43,770 nt of DNA, from assembly GCA_030431335.1 (NCBI GenBank), contig JAUIJH010000025.1, positions 1 through 43,770 of the forward strand, given 5' to 3'. The stretch comes from Alphaproteobacteria bacterium. GTDB taxonomy: Bacteria > Pseudomonadota > Alphaproteobacteria > Rhizobiales > Amorphaceae. The notes beneath the pieces were generated by a model. That model ran no database searches and was not told where the DNA came from. It saw only the letters and a program-made list of their open reading frames with translations. The translations under genes and the position numbers were made by a program. Positions 23,916-33,123 of this stretch are shown here, piece after piece; within the stretch, counting starts at the first letter, position 1, and each line of letters begins with the position of its first letter.

Positions 23916-25913
23916 TCAGCCCTCGGCGATCCAGCGGTCGATCGCCTCGCCGAGGGCGCGCCGGTCGGTGACGACATTGCGGGCCGCTCGGGCGGCGGGG
24001 TCGAACAGCGCCGGCACCACCTCGCGAAAGAATGCCTGCCGCGCGCCATGCCGGGCGGCCGGCACGAGCCCCATGAAGCGCGCGTTGAGCGCCGCCATCC
24101 GCTCCGGGGTGAACACCGCGTCCCACGCATCCCGCTCCGGGCCGAACGTGAATGCCGCCGTGAGCGGCGCCCGCGCCCCGCGCAGACGCTCGGTCTCGGC
24201 CGCGTCCACCGCGCCGCCCGTCAGCGCCACGCCATAGTCCCGCCGCGCCGCCGCCTCCGACACGAAGCCGGACTGCACGTCGTCCAGGACCGCGGCCGGA
24301 TCGCGCCGGAACGGGTCGCCGTAGCCGCCCCCGCCGGGGGTGAGGAAGGTGACCGTATCGCCCTCGTCGAGCGGCACCATGTCGATCTTGCCGAGCTCCG
24401 CCTCGCGGGCGGTGCCGATGTTCAGGACCACGCGCATGTTTGCGCCCGGCAGGCCGCCCGCCATGCCCCAGGGGCGGAAATAGAACCGCTCCAGCCCACG
24501 GCCGAGGACCGCGCTGCCCGCCTGCGTGACGCGGAACGTGAACTTCAAGCCGAGCCCGCCACGCCATTCGCCCGCGCCCGCGCTGTCCGGGTTGAGGCCG
24601 TATTCCAGAATGTCGACGCCGGCCTCCAGCTCGCTTTTTTCCGCCGGCGTGTTGCGGATGGTGGAGAGCGAGCCGTCGATCCCGTCATAGCCGTCGCTGC
24701 CGAAGCGCGCGCCCGATCCCACGATGATCGAATTCAGCACCAGGACGTTGCGCGCGCCCGTGCGCCGGTCGAACTCGGCGAGCACCACCGGCACCATCGC
24801 GCCGCCGGACGGCGCGGGCACGTCCTGCGGCACCGCCTTGGCGAAGGCGCCCGTCACCGCGTCGTTGAGCCGGTAGGCGGACGCCGCGCGCACGCCCGTG
24901 GGGGCCGGGAACACCGGGTCGAGGATGGTGCCCTGGCGCAGCTTCACCGTCACGTCGCGGAAGATGCCCCCGTTCATCGGCACCGTGGGGTCGTGGGTGG
25001 TGACGAAGTGCAGGATGCGCACGGTGAGCCAGGCGTGGCGGCGGCCCAGCGTCGGCACGTTGTAGGCGCTGATCACCTGCGGGTCGGTGGCGGTGAAGTC
25101 GAGTTCGATGGCCCCGTCCCTCGCCGTCATCGCGACGGCGAAGCGCATCGGGACGGGGGTGATCGCGTCGTCGTCGAGATAGTCCCAGAAGTCGTAGGTG
25201 CCGTCCGGGATCCGGCGCAGCACGGCGCGCGCCTTGTCGGCGGCGTAGTCCATCAGCGCGCGCTGGCCGGCGAGGAAGGCGTCGATGCCGTCGCGCCCGG
25301 CCATCGCGGCGACCCGCGCGGCGCCGGTTTCCAGCGCCGCGAGCATCGCCGTGAGATCGTGGCCGTTCAGCTCCGGCGTGCGCACGTTGGCCTTGTAGAG
25401 GCGCAGGATATCCTTGTTCCACACCCCGGCCCGCAGGAGCTTGACGGGCGGGATCAGCAACCCCTCCTGAAACAGCTCCGTGTTGGTGGGGGAGACGCTC
25501 GAGGGCACCTTGCCGCCGACATCGGTGGAGTGGACGAAGCAGTAGCCGTAGGCGGCGATCCGGCCGTCCACGTAGTAGGCGCGAATCACCGTGAGGTCGG
25601 GCGTGTGGCTGACGAGGCCCGCCGTCTCGTAGGGGTGGTTGGTGAAGAGGACGTCGCCGTCTTCCAGCGTCTCGCCGAGTGCCTCGAGGGTCGGCGAGAT
25701 GTCGTAGTCGAGCAGCGCGGAGCCGAAGTTGCGCGGGTTGCCGAAGAAGCGCCCCTGCGGCGTGACGAGGCCGACGCCGAAATCCACCGCCTCCTTGACG
25801 TAGAGCGAGCGCGCGGTGCGGCGCAACGTCAGCGCCATCTCCTCGGCGGCGGCGGCGACCTCGGTGTTGAGGATTTCCAGGCGGACCGGATCGAAGCCGG
25901 AAACCGCGCTCAT
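23916..25913 (-). CDS. Hydantoinase B/oxoprolinase family subunit
   Basis: A 665-residue HyuB-type subunit that pairs with HyuA for ATP-dependent opening of cyclic amides such as 5-oxoproline or N-methylhydantoin; relatives include acetophenone carboxylase subunits. Family segments visible include FTNHPYETAGLVSHTPDLTV near residue 95, VHSTDVGGKVPSS near 130, and PGGGGYGDPFRRDP in the last quarter. The ATG overlaps the HyuA stop (ATGA), so the two are coupled. It is the last intact gene of the leftward operon that begins with a peptide-type binding protein, suggesting that the imported ligand is a cyclic amide or is converted to one (inference). Confidence 0.92.
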   Translation of the reverse strand: MSAVSGFDPVRLEILNTEVAAAAEEMALTLRRTARSLYVKEAVDFGVGLVTPQGRFFGNPRNFGSALLDYDISPTLEALGETLEDGDVLFTNHPYETAGLVSHTPDLTVIRAYYVDGRIAAYGYCFVHSTDVGGKVPSSVSPTNTELFQEGLLIPPVKLLRAGVWNKDILRLYKANVRTPELNGHDLTAMLAALETGAARVAAMAGRDGIDAFLAGQRALMDYAADKARAVLRRIPDGTYDFWDYLDDDAITPVPMRFAVAMTARDGAIELDFTATDPQVISAYNVPTLGRRHAWLTVRILHFVTTHDPTVPMNGGIFRDVTVKLRQGTILDPVFPAPTGVRAASAYRLNDAVTGAFAKAVPQDVPAPSGGAMVPVVLAEFDRRTGARNVLVLNSIIVGSGARFGSDGYDGIDGSLSTIRNTPAEKSELEAGVDILEYGLNPDSAGAGEWRGGLGLKFTFRVTQAGSAVLGRGLERFYFRPWGMAGGLPGANMRVVLNIGTAREAELGKIDMVPLDEGDTVTFLTPGGGGYGDPFRRDPAAVLDDVQSGFVSEAAARRDYGVALTGGAVDAAETERLRGARAPLTAAFTFGPERDAWDAVFTPERMAALNARFMGLVPAARHGARQAFFREVVPALFDPAARAARNVVTDRRALGEAIDRWIAEG

Positions 25914-27976
25914 GCCCCCGCCTCCTCGTCGGCGCCGCGCGTCAGGCGGAGCGCGCCTGTCGCCTCGCGGCGGGCTTGCCAGCCGGGCGGGACGATTACG
26001 GTGGAATCCTCCATCTCCACGACCGCGGGACCCGCGATGGGCCCGTCGGCCGGCGCCGGCAGGCCGCACACCCGCGCGACGAGTTCGGCGCCGTTCCACA
26101 TCAGCGCCCGCGTCGTCTCGGGAAGCGCGGCCGTCACGCCGGGCGCCGCCCCCGCGCCGGTCTGCGGCACGGTCGCGACGAGCCGCAAGGTGGTGACGTC
26201 GACCGGGCTCGCCGCGTCGCGGAAGCCGTAGCGGCGCTCGTGCTCGGCATGAAACAGCGACGCGAAGGCGTCGTCGTCGCCGCCCTGCGCGATCGCGGCG
26301 GGGATGGGCACGGTGAGTTCGGTCGCGGTGCGCGGGTATTGCATGTCGGCGAACACCTCCAGACGGGCGGCCGACGGGGCGATGCCTTCCTCGCCGAGCC
26401 AGCCGTTCGCGAGGTCGCCGAGCGCGGCCAGCGTCTCGCGCACGGCGCGGGCGGCATCGGCGTCGCGGCCGACGGTCACGCGCCGGCTGCGGGCGAAATC
26501 GCGCCGCAGGTCCGCCGTCACCGTTCCGAGGGCGCAGAAGGTGCCGGGCGCCGGCGGCACGAGGATCGCATCGATGCCGCACGCCTCGGCGAGCATCGCC
26601 GCATGGGTCGGCCCGGCGCCGCCATAGGGCAAGAGCACGAAGCGCGCCGGATCGAGGCCGCGGCTGGCGAGCCCCTTGCCGATCTCGGACCCCATCTTGG
26701 CGGTCGCGATGGCGAGCGCCGCGGCGGCGGTGCGCTCCGCGGCGTCCGGCCCGGCAATGCCGATCCGCGCGCCGAGGGCGGCCAGCGCCGCCCGCGCGGC
26801 CTCCCGGTCGAGCGCCATGCGCCCGCCGAGGAAATGGGCCGGGTCGATGTAGCCGAGCGCCAGGTAGCAGTCGGTGACGGTCGGCTCGGTGCCGCCCTGG
26901 CCGTAGGCGACCGGCCCCGGCACCGCGCCGGCGCTCTGCGGCCCCACCTTGAGGAGCCCCTGCGCATCGACCCACAGGATCGACCCGCCGCCGGCGCCGA
27001 TCGCCCACACCGCGATGGCCGGCACGATCACCGGATAGTCGCCGATGCGCGTTTCGGTGGTGAACTCGGGCCGCCCGCCCAGCGTGATCGACATGTCGCT
27101 GGACGTGCCGCCCATGTCGACGGTGATGGCATCGAGCGGCCCGCCGGGGCCCGCCTCGCAAAGCCGTGCCGCCGCGGCGACGCCGGCCGCCGGGCCCGAC
27201 AGCAACGTCTCCACCGGCCGCTCCCGGGCCGTGGCGACGCCGACGGTGCCGCCGGTCGACGTGGCGATGGCGAGGCGCCCGGCAAACCCGTTCGCCGCCA
27301 GCTCGCTCTCCAGCCGGCCGTAGTAGCGCGACATCATCGGGTGGATCGCGGCGTTGAGCACGGCGACCAGCGCGCGCTCGAACTCGCGCATCTCCGGCCA
27401 CAGCTCGGCCGAGGCGGTGACGAGCACCTCCCCCAGCCGCTCGCGCAGGGCGGCGGCGAGCGCGCTTTCCATCGCCGGGTGGGCGTAGGAGTTGACCACC
27501 ACCACTGCGACGGCGGCGAGCGCATCGGCCGCGATGGCATCGGCGACGCGCGCGATGTCGGCCTCGCTCGGCGTCATCACCGCGCTGCCGTCGGGGCGGA
27601 TGCGGGCGGGGATCTCGTAGACGTTGCGGCGGGGCACCACGGGGGTGCGCTTGGGGTCCTTGTAGGAGAAGGCGTTGGGCAGGCCGCCACGGCCGAGCAC
27701 CATCATGTCGCCGAACCCCTGGCTGACCACGAGGCCCACATCGGCGAGCCGCCGTTCCAGGATCGCGTTCAGCGCCAGCGTCGTGCCGTGCACGATCTGG
27801 GTGACGTCGCCGAGGTCGCGCCCCGCGCGTTCCATCAGCCCGGCCAGGCCGCGCAGGACGGCGGCCGCCGGGTCGTCGCGCCGGCTCGGCTCCTTGTAGG
27901 CGACGGTTTCGCCACCGTCGATGAGCACGAAGTCGATGAACGTGCCGCCGACGTCGATCCCGATCCGGCAGCTCAT
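25910..27976 (-). CDS. Hydantoinase A/oxoprolinase family subunit
   Basis: A 688-residue HyuA-type ATPase subunit of the ASKHA fold. The N-terminal phosphate-binding loop RIGIDVGGTFIDF is at 4-16, the second, DMGGTSSDMSI, is near 290, and GAGGGSILWVDAQG is characteristic of the family. It activates the carbonyl of a cyclic amide with ATP so that HyuB can open it. It overlaps HyuB by four bases and follows the dppC-type permease by 57 bases with a hairpin between. Methylhydantoinase, oxoprolinase and acetone/acetophenone carboxylase subunits share this fold, so the substrate remains open. Confidence 0.92.
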   Translation of the reverse strand: MSCRIGIDVGGTFIDFVLIDGGETVAYKEPSRRDDPAAAVLRGLAGLMERAGRDLGDVTQIVHGTTLALNAILERRLADVGLVVSQGFGDMMVLGRGGLPNAFSYKDPKRTPVVPRRNVYEIPARIRPDGSAVMTPSEADIARVADAIAADALAAVAVVVVNSYAHPAMESALAAALRERLGEVLVTASAELWPEMREFERALVAVLNAAIHPMMSRYYGRLESELAANGFAGRLAIATSTGGTVGVATARERPVETLLSGPAAGVAAAARLCEAGPGGPLDAITVDMGGTSSDMSITLGGRPEFTTETRIGDYPVIVPAIAVWAIGAGGGSILWVDAQGLLKVGPQSAGAVPGPVAYGQGGTEPTVTDCYLALGYIDPAHFLGGRMALDREAARAALAALGARIGIAGPDAAERTAAAALAIATAKMGSEIGKGLASRGLDPARFVLLPYGGAGPTHAAMLAEACGIDAILVPPAPGTFCALGTVTADLRRDFARSRRVTVGRDADAARAVRETLAALGDLANGWLGEEGIAPSAARLEVFADMQYPRTATELTVPIPAAIAQGGDDDAFASLFHAEHERRYGFRDAASPVDVTTLRLVATVPQTGAGAAPGVTAALPETTRALMWNGAELVARVCGLPAPADGPIAGPAVVEMEDSTVIVPPGWQARREATGALRLTRGADEEAGA

Positions 27977-27985
27977 CGGCGGTGA

Positions 27986-28010
27986 GCGCCCGTCGCGCGC
28001 GTTCGGGCGC
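27986..28010 (-). promoter_or_regulatory. Hairpin between permease and hydantoinase A genes
   Basis: GCGCCCG at 27986-27992 pairs with CGGGCGC at 28004-28010 around an 11-base GC-rich loop. It lies in the 57-base gap between dppC-type and hyuA-type genes. It could be an mRNA-processing or attenuation point. Confidence 0.35.
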
Positions 28011-28033
28011 GAGGTCGATGCGCCATCATTTGT

Positions 28034-28975
28034 CTAGCGCAGGCGAGGATTGAGCGCGTCACGCAGCCAGTCTCCCACAAGGTTCACGGCAAAAACGAGG
28101 AGGACCAGCGTCAGCGCCGGGAAGATGACGAGCCACCATTCGCCGGAGAAGAGATACGCGTAGCCCGTGCGGATGAGGGTGCCGAGGGAGGGTTCCGTCG
28201 GCGGCAGCCCGAAGCCCAGGAACGAGAGCGTCGATTCCCCCATCACCGCGAACGCGATGTCGAGCGTCGCCAACACCAGGATCGCGTTGGTGACGTTGGG
28301 CAGGATCTGGCGGCGCATGATCGTCCACGGCCCGCGCCCGGCAAGGCGCGCGGCGGCAACGTAGTCCTTGGTCTTTTCCACCAGCACCGCGCCGCGCACG
28401 AGCCGCGCGAAATGCGGCCAGTGCGACAGCCCCAGCGCCGCCACGATGATCGGCACCGCGAGCGTCGCCTGCAGATGGGTAGGCAAGAGCGTGGTGCCGA
28501 GCCCGCCGATGAGGAGCGCCAGCAGGATCGCCGGGAAGGTGAACTGGATGTCGGCGGCGCGCATGATGATGCCGCCGGCAAGGCCGCCGAAATATCCCGC
28601 CGTCAGCCCCAGGAAGGTGCCGAGCCCGGAGGAGACCAGCACCGCGAGCACGCCGACGGAGAGCGAGGTGCGCATCCCGTAGAGGATCAGCGACAGCACG
28701 TCGGCACCCTGCCCGTCGGTGCCGAGGATGTAGGGCCACTCGCCGCCCTCGACCCAGATCGGCGGCAGGCGCGATGCGAAGAGGTCGAGGCTGGCGAGAT
28801 CGTAGGGGTCGGTCGGCGCGATCCACGGCGCCAGCACCGCCCCGCCGATGAGGATGACGAGGATCAGCGCGCCGACGATCGCGGCGGGCGCACGCCGAAA
28901 ACTTTTGGTGAGCGGGGCGCGCCAGACGCGCGCGGGCAGCGCGGGGCGCCCGGTGCGGGGCGTCGCAAGGCTCAA
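28034..28975 (-). CDS. Peptide/opine/nickel-type ABC permease (DppC-like)
   Basis: An inner-membrane permease of about 313 residues. An N-terminal membrane segment is followed by a periplasmic region ending ILGTDGQGADVLS, the DppC hallmark, and the EAA loop region AARLAGRGPWTIMRRQILPN. No ATG exists at the front of this frame. I chose the TTG at 28975, whose TTGA overlaps the stop of the partner permease; this gives a normal DppC length and an obvious coupling. With the DppB-like protein it forms the channel. The matching ATPases are not in this operon but are encoded at 34313-36333 on the other strand. Confidence 0.87.
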   Translation of the reverse strand: MSLATPRTGRPALPARVWRAPLTKSFRRAPAAIVGALILVILIGGAVLAPWIAPTDPYDLASLDLFASRLPPIWVEGGEWPYILGTDGQGADVLSLILYGMRTSLSVGVLAVLVSSGLGTFLGLTAGYFGGLAGGIIMRAADIQFTFPAILLALLIGGLGTTLLPTHLQATLAVPIIVAALGLSHWPHFARLVRGAVLVEKTKDYVAAARLAGRGPWTIMRRQILPNVTNAILVLATLDIAFAVMGESTLSFLGFGLPPTEPSLGTLIRTGYAYLFSGEWWLVIFPALTLVLLVFAVNLVGDWLRDALNPRLR

Positions 28976-29961
28976 AGCGAGGCTCCCGCGCCGGCGGTTC
29001 CGGCCCTGAGGCGCGGATCGACGACCACGTAGAGCACGTCGACGATGAAGTTGATCGCGACGAAGAACGCCGCCGCCAGGAGCAGGAAGGCGGAGATCAC
29101 CGGGATATCGGTGCTGCCGAGTGCGGTGATGAAGAGGAGCCCCAGGCCCGGCCACTGGAACACCGCCTCGGCGACGATCGCGAACGCGACGAGGAAGCCG
29201 AGCTGGATGCCTGACACGGTGATCACCGGAATGAGCGTGTTGCGCAGCGCGTGGCTGAACTGGATCGAGCGCTGGGAAATGCCGCGCGCGCGGGCGAAGC
29301 GGATGTAGTCGGCGCGCAGGACGTCGAGCATCTCGGCGCGCACCAGCCGCGCGATGAGGGCGATCTGGCTGATCGCCAGCGCCGTCGCCGGCATGATGAG
29401 GGCGAGCAGGCCCGATTTGGTGAGGAGGCCGGTGGTCCACCAGCCGATCGCCACCGTCTCGCCGCGCCCGAACGAGGGCAGCCAGCCGAGCTGCACCGAA
29501 AACACGAAGATGAGGAGGATGCCGACCACGAAGGTGGGCAGCGACAGCCCGATCACCGAGGACGACATCAGCACCGTCGCCCACCACTTGCCGCGGTTGA
29601 CCGCCGCGGCGAGCCCGAGGGGAATGCCGACGCCGAGGGAAATGACCAGCGCGACGGACGCGAGCTCGATCGTGGCGGGGATGCGCTCGACGAGGAGATC
29701 CGCCACCGGCCGCTGCGCCGAATAGGACATGCCGAAGCGGAAGTGCACCGCGTTCCAGATGTAGTCGACGTAGCGCACGAACCAGGGGCGGTCGAGGCCG
29801 AGGCGGCTGGCGAGCTCGATCCGGTCTTCCGGCGTCGCGCTGAGGCCCAGGATCGAGGCGACCGGATCGCCGACGACGGTGGAAAGGAGGAAGGCAAGCA
29901 GGCTCACCACGAAGAGGACGAGGATCCCGTGGCCGACCCGGCGGGCCAGCAGTGCGATCAC
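28972..29961 (-). CDS. Peptide/opine/nickel-type ABC permease (DppB-like)
   Basis: A 329-residue permease with the DppB N-terminus (LLARRVGHGILVLFVVSLLAFLLS), the periplasmic segment FRFGMSYSAQRPVADLL, and the EAA loop FARARGISQRSIQFSHALRN. I chose the GTG at 29961 because GGAGGG lies six bases upstream; an ATG at 30006 would add fifteen atypical residues. Its stop overlaps the TTG start of the DppC-like gene. The 94-base gap before it contains a palindrome after the binding-protein gene. It should transport short peptides or peptide-like molecules. Confidence 0.9.
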   Translation of the reverse strand: MIALLARRVGHGILVLFVVSLLAFLLSTVVGDPVASILGLSATPEDRIELASRLGLDRPWFVRYVDYIWNAVHFRFGMSYSAQRPVADLLVERIPATIELASVALVISLGVGIPLGLAAAVNRGKWWATVLMSSSVIGLSLPTFVVGILLIFVFSVQLGWLPSFGRGETVAIGWWTTGLLTKSGLLALIMPATALAISQIALIARLVRAEMLDVLRADYIRFARARGISQRSIQFSHALRNTLIPVITVSGIQLGFLVAFAIVAEAVFQWPGLGLLFITALGSTDIPVISAFLLLAAAFFVAINFIVDVLYVVVDPRLRAGTAGAGASL

Positions 29962-30016
29962 ACGGCGCCCTCCGGCCGGCGCGGCCTGGTGGCCGCGGCC
30001 CACCACGTGGCAAGGC

Positions 30017-30028
30017 GGCGCATGCGCC
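30017..30028. promoter_or_regulatory. Perfect 12-bp palindrome between binding-protein and permease genes
   Basis: GGCGCATGCGCC is a perfect palindrome inside the 94-base gap between the binding-protein stop (30056) and the permease start (29961). As RNA it would be only a short hairpin. Its position parallels hairpins after the other binding-protein genes. Confidence 0.35.
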
Positions 30029-30055
30029 TCCCGCCGGGTGTGCCGCGGCCGTCCG

Positions 30056-31648
30056 TCATTCGCTGATGGTCACGTTCTGGAGCTGCAGCGTGGCGTCGCC
30101 GCGGCTGGGGGCGTCGACGCTGTCCTTCATGCCCCAGGTGATCATCGGCTGGTGCAGGTAGATGGCGCTGACCGTGTCGCGGGCCGCTTCGAACGCATCG
30201 TGATAAAGCGCCTGCCGCTCGGCCTCGTCGACGGTCTTGGGCAGCGTCTTCGCCGCGTTGTCGACGATGGGGTTGGAGTAGAGCGCCCAGTTGAAGAAGC
30301 CTTCCTTCTTCTCCGCGTCGCGGGTCATCATCGTCGCGGTGAGCGTGTCCTGCAGGTCCCACGAGTTGGGGCCGGTGCCGATGAGGTGGAAGCTCGACGA
30401 GGGGCCGTTCACCAGCATGCGCGCGAATTCCGGCCACACCAGGCCGTTGACCCGGACATCCACGCCCACGCGGGCGAGAAGCTGCGCGACGGCGCGGCAG
30501 ATTTCCTCGGTGTTGACGTAGCGCTCCAGCGGGCAGTTGAGCGTGGTGGCGAAGCCGTCCGGATAGCCCGCCTCGGCCAGCAGCGCCTTCGCCTTGTCGA
30601 CGTCGTAGGCCCAGTGCTCGTCGAGGTCGGCCTGGTAGCCGCCGAGGCCGGGCGTCCCGGCGACGCCGACGACGCGCGCATTGCCGCGCATCACGCGGTC
30701 GACGATCGCCTGTGCGTCGATGGCGTGGGCGAGCGCCTGGCGGACCCGCACATCCTTGAACGGATTGCCCTCGATGGGCGATCCGTCCTTGTTGAAGGTG
30801 TCGAGCGCCACGTCGCGCGTGCCGTCGAGTTCGAGCTGCATCCAGAAGAGCTGCGGCTCCTGCACCACCTTCACGCCGGGGGTGGATTCGATCCGCGCGA
30901 TGTCCTGGATCGGCAGGTCGACGATGAGGTCGACCTCGCCCGACAGCAGCGCCGCCACGCGGGTCGGCGCCGTGCCGATCGGCCGGTAGGTGGCCTTGGT
31001 CAGGTTGCCGGTGAAGTCGCCCCAATAGTCCTCGTTCTTCTCGAACACGGTGCGGACGGCCTGGTCGTGCTCGACGAGCTTCATCGGGCCGGTGCCGTTG
31101 GCGTGGCGGATCGAGTAGGCCTCCGAGCCCTCCGCGCCGAGGTCGGGGATCTCGACCACGCCGTGCTCCTCGGCCCAGGGCTTGGACATGATGAACATGC
31201 GCGCCATCTTGCGCGGCAGGATCGGGTCCGGCGCGTTGGAGATGACGTCGACGCTGTTCTCGCCGGATACTTCGGCCGACTGGATGCCGCCGAACAACGC
31301 CGTGTAGAAGCTGCTGTCCTTGGCGCGCATGATGGAGAAGACGACGTCCTCGGGCGTCATCGGGCTGCCGTCATGGAACGTCACGTCGTCGCGCAGGGTG
31401 AAGCGCCACGTGTTGTCGCCGACATACTCCCACTTGGTCGCGAGGCCCGGCGCGATTTCCATGTCGAGCGTCAGGCCGACGAGGCTGTCATAGGCCTGTC
31501 GGTAGATCGCCGTCGTGACGAAATCGTTCGTCGCATGGGGGTCCATCGTGAGGGCGGGCGTTGTGCCGGCATACTCGAGTTCGGCCGCGCTTGCGGGTGC
31601 GGCGAGGCCGATGGTGATGGCGGCGGCGACGAGGACAGTTCTCAGCAT
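30056..31648 (-). CDS. Peptide-type ABC substrate-binding protein (DppA/SBP family 5)
   Basis: A periplasmic binding protein of about 530 residues. The signal peptide ends at PASA (cleavage after residue 21). Family features include LRDDVTFHDGSPMTPEDVVFS near residue 85 and the late segment VRQALAHAIDAQAIVDRVM. I chose the ATG at 31648; an ATG at 31678 would add ten residues before the hydrophobic core. The gene opens the leftward operon with the two permeases and hydantoinase A and B, so its ligand may be a hydantoin, oxoproline derivative, small peptide or similar amide (inference). A 188-base region separates it from a divergent amidohydrolase gene. Confidence 0.92.
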   Translation of the reverse strand: MLRTVLVAAAITIGLAAPASAAELEYAGTTPALTMDPHATNDFVTTAIYRQAYDSLVGLTLDMEIAPGLATKWEYVGDNTWRFTLRDDVTFHDGSPMTPEDVVFSIMRAKDSSFYTALFGGIQSAEVSGENSVDVISNAPDPILPRKMARMFIMSKPWAEEHGVVEIPDLGAEGSEAYSIRHANGTGPMKLVEHDQAVRTVFEKNEDYWGDFTGNLTKATYRPIGTAPTRVAALLSGEVDLIVDLPIQDIARIESTPGVKVVQEPQLFWMQLELDGTRDVALDTFNKDGSPIEGNPFKDVRVRQALAHAIDAQAIVDRVMRGNARVVGVAGTPGLGGYQADLDEHWAYDVDKAKALLAEAGYPDGFATTLNCPLERYVNTEEICRAVAQLLARVGVDVRVNGLVWPEFARMLVNGPSSSFHLIGTGPNSWDLQDTLTATMMTRDAEKKEGFFNWALYSNPIVDNAAKTLPKTVDEAERQALYHDAFEAARDTVSAIYLHQPMITWGMKDSVDAPSRGDATLQLQNVTISE

Positions 31649-31713
31649 CGTCAGGCAATCCCTTCGATTTCGACGCATGTCGATCCACGACAACGGCGAC
31701 GATTGCATCTACG

Positions 31714-31727
31714 GATCATTTGATCAA
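31714..31727. promoter_or_regulatory. Palindromic candidate operator in divergent promoter region
   Basis: GATCATTTGATC has perfect five-base arms around TT, and it overlaps the perfect palindrome TTGATCAA at 31720-31727. It lies in the 188-base gap between the divergent binding-protein (31648) and amidohydrolase (31837) genes, where a shared operator would be expected. No regulator gene is adjacent. I could not assign promoters confidently. Confidence 0.45.
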
Positions 31728-31836
31728 GCCGCTTGTGGCGGCAACGTCTTGCCGGCATGATGCATCCAAAGGCACCGCCCCCGCGTGCCCATTCCAGCAT
31801 CAAGCCCCTTGCCGGCAGTAGCCACGGAGTTTCTCG

Positions 31837-33123
31837 ATGAGCGTCACCGTCATCCGCAATGCCGTCGTTTTCGACGGGTGGTCCGAGACGCTGCTTGAAG
31901 ACACCGACATCGTCATCGAGGACGGCCGGATCAAAGAGCTCGTCACCGGCCGCGCCAGCGTGCCGGACGCCATCGAGGTGGACGCGGCCGGCAAGACGAT
32001 CCTGCCCGGCCTGATCGACGCGCACGTGCATCTGCTCGCGGTCCACCTGTCGGCCACCAAGAACCACGACAGCCCGCTCACGCTGATGATGGCCAAGGCC
32101 CTGCCGCGCATCAAGCGGATGCTCGACCGCGGCTTCACCACCGTGCGGGACGTGGCGGGCGCCGATTACGGTGTGCGCGACGCCATCGCCCAGGGCCACA
32201 TTCCCGGCCCGCGCGCCTTCATCGGCGGTCCCGGCTTCAGCCAGACCGGCGGCCACGGCGACCACCGCCGCAAGGCCGATTCCAACCGCTTTCCGGACCG
32301 CAACGCCAACGGGCTCGACTTCTTCTGCCGCATCGTCGACGGGCCGGACGAGATGCGCATCGCCGTGCGCGACGAGCTGCGCCGCGGCGCCGACCACATC
32401 AAGCTGATGGCCTCCGGCGGCGTCGGCTCGCCCAACGACGAGATCGACGACTATCAGTTCTCCGAGGAGGAGATCCGCATTGCCGCCGACGAAGCGGCGA
32501 TGCGCGATTCCTACGTCTGCGCCCACACCTACGGTCCCCGCGCCGTCAGCCGTGCGGTGAAGAACGGCGTGCGCACGGTCGAGCACTGCAACCTCATCGA
32601 TGCCGAGACGGCGGCCATCGTGCGCGACTGCAACGCCTTCGTGGTGCCGACGCTCGTCTGCTACGAGACCACGCTCGAGCAGGGCGGCGGGCTCGGCCTG
32701 TCGCCGTTCGTCATGGAAAAGCTCGCCTACGTGGTGGATGCCGGCGTCAAGATGCTCGAGCTGTGCGAGGCGGCCGGCACGCGCATGGGCTTCGGCACCG
32801 ACCTGATGGGCGAGATGGAGTTCGCCCAGAGCCACGAGTTCGTCATCCGCGCGCGGGTGCAAAAGCCCATCGACGTGTTGCGCTCGGCCACCCGCGTCAA
32901 CGCCGAGATCCTGCAGAAACCCGGCGAGCTCGGCACCATCGCGCCGGGGGCGCTGGCCGACATCGTCGCCGTCGACGGCAATCCGCTCGAAGACATCGCC
33001 TTGCTCGATGGGCAGGGAGAGAACCTGTCGATGATCATGCAGGACGGGGCGCTCTACAAGAACCGCCTGCCGGTGCGCGAGCATGGCGGCGCCACCCACG
33101 CCGTCGCCGGAGCGGCTGCTTGA
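31837..33123 (+). CDS. Metal-dependent amidohydrolase (imidazolonepropionase/prolidase-like)
   Basis: A cytoplasmic TIM-barrel amidohydrolase of 428 residues. The metal ligands are His63 and His65 (DAHVHL), probably a carbamylated Lys189 (HIKLMASGG), His230 (CAHTYG), His250 (VEHCNL) and Asp322 (FGTDL). The arrangement is that of the prolidase/imidazolonepropionase group, in which many members cleave dipeptides or cyclic amides. There is no signal peptide. The gene diverges from the DppA-like binding protein. It is coupled to an MFS gene by a TTGA overlap and lies upstream of the two peptide-ABC ATPases. It probably hydrolyses the imported peptide-like substrate or the hydantoinase product (inference). 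Confidence 0.9.
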   Translation: MSVTVIRNAVVFDGWSETLLEDTDIVIEDGRIKELVTGRASVPDAIEVDAAGKTILPGLIDAHVHLLAVHLSATKNHDSPLTLMMAKALPRIKRMLDRGFTTVRDVAGADYGVRDAIAQGHIPGPRAFIGGPGFSQTGGHGDHRRKADSNRFPDRNANGLDFFCRIVDGPDEMRIAVRDELRRGADHIKLMASGGVGSPNDEIDDYQFSEEEIRIAADEAAMRDSYVCAHTYGPRAVSRAVKNGVRTVEHCNLIDAETAAIVRDCNAFVVPTLVCYETTLEQGGGLGLSPFVMEKLAYVVDAGVKMLELCEAAGTRMGFGTDLMGEMEFAQSHEFVIRARVQKPIDVLRSATRVNAEILQKPGELGTIAPGALADIVAVDGNPLEDIALLDGQGENLSMIMQDGALYKNRLPVREHGGATHAVAGAAA

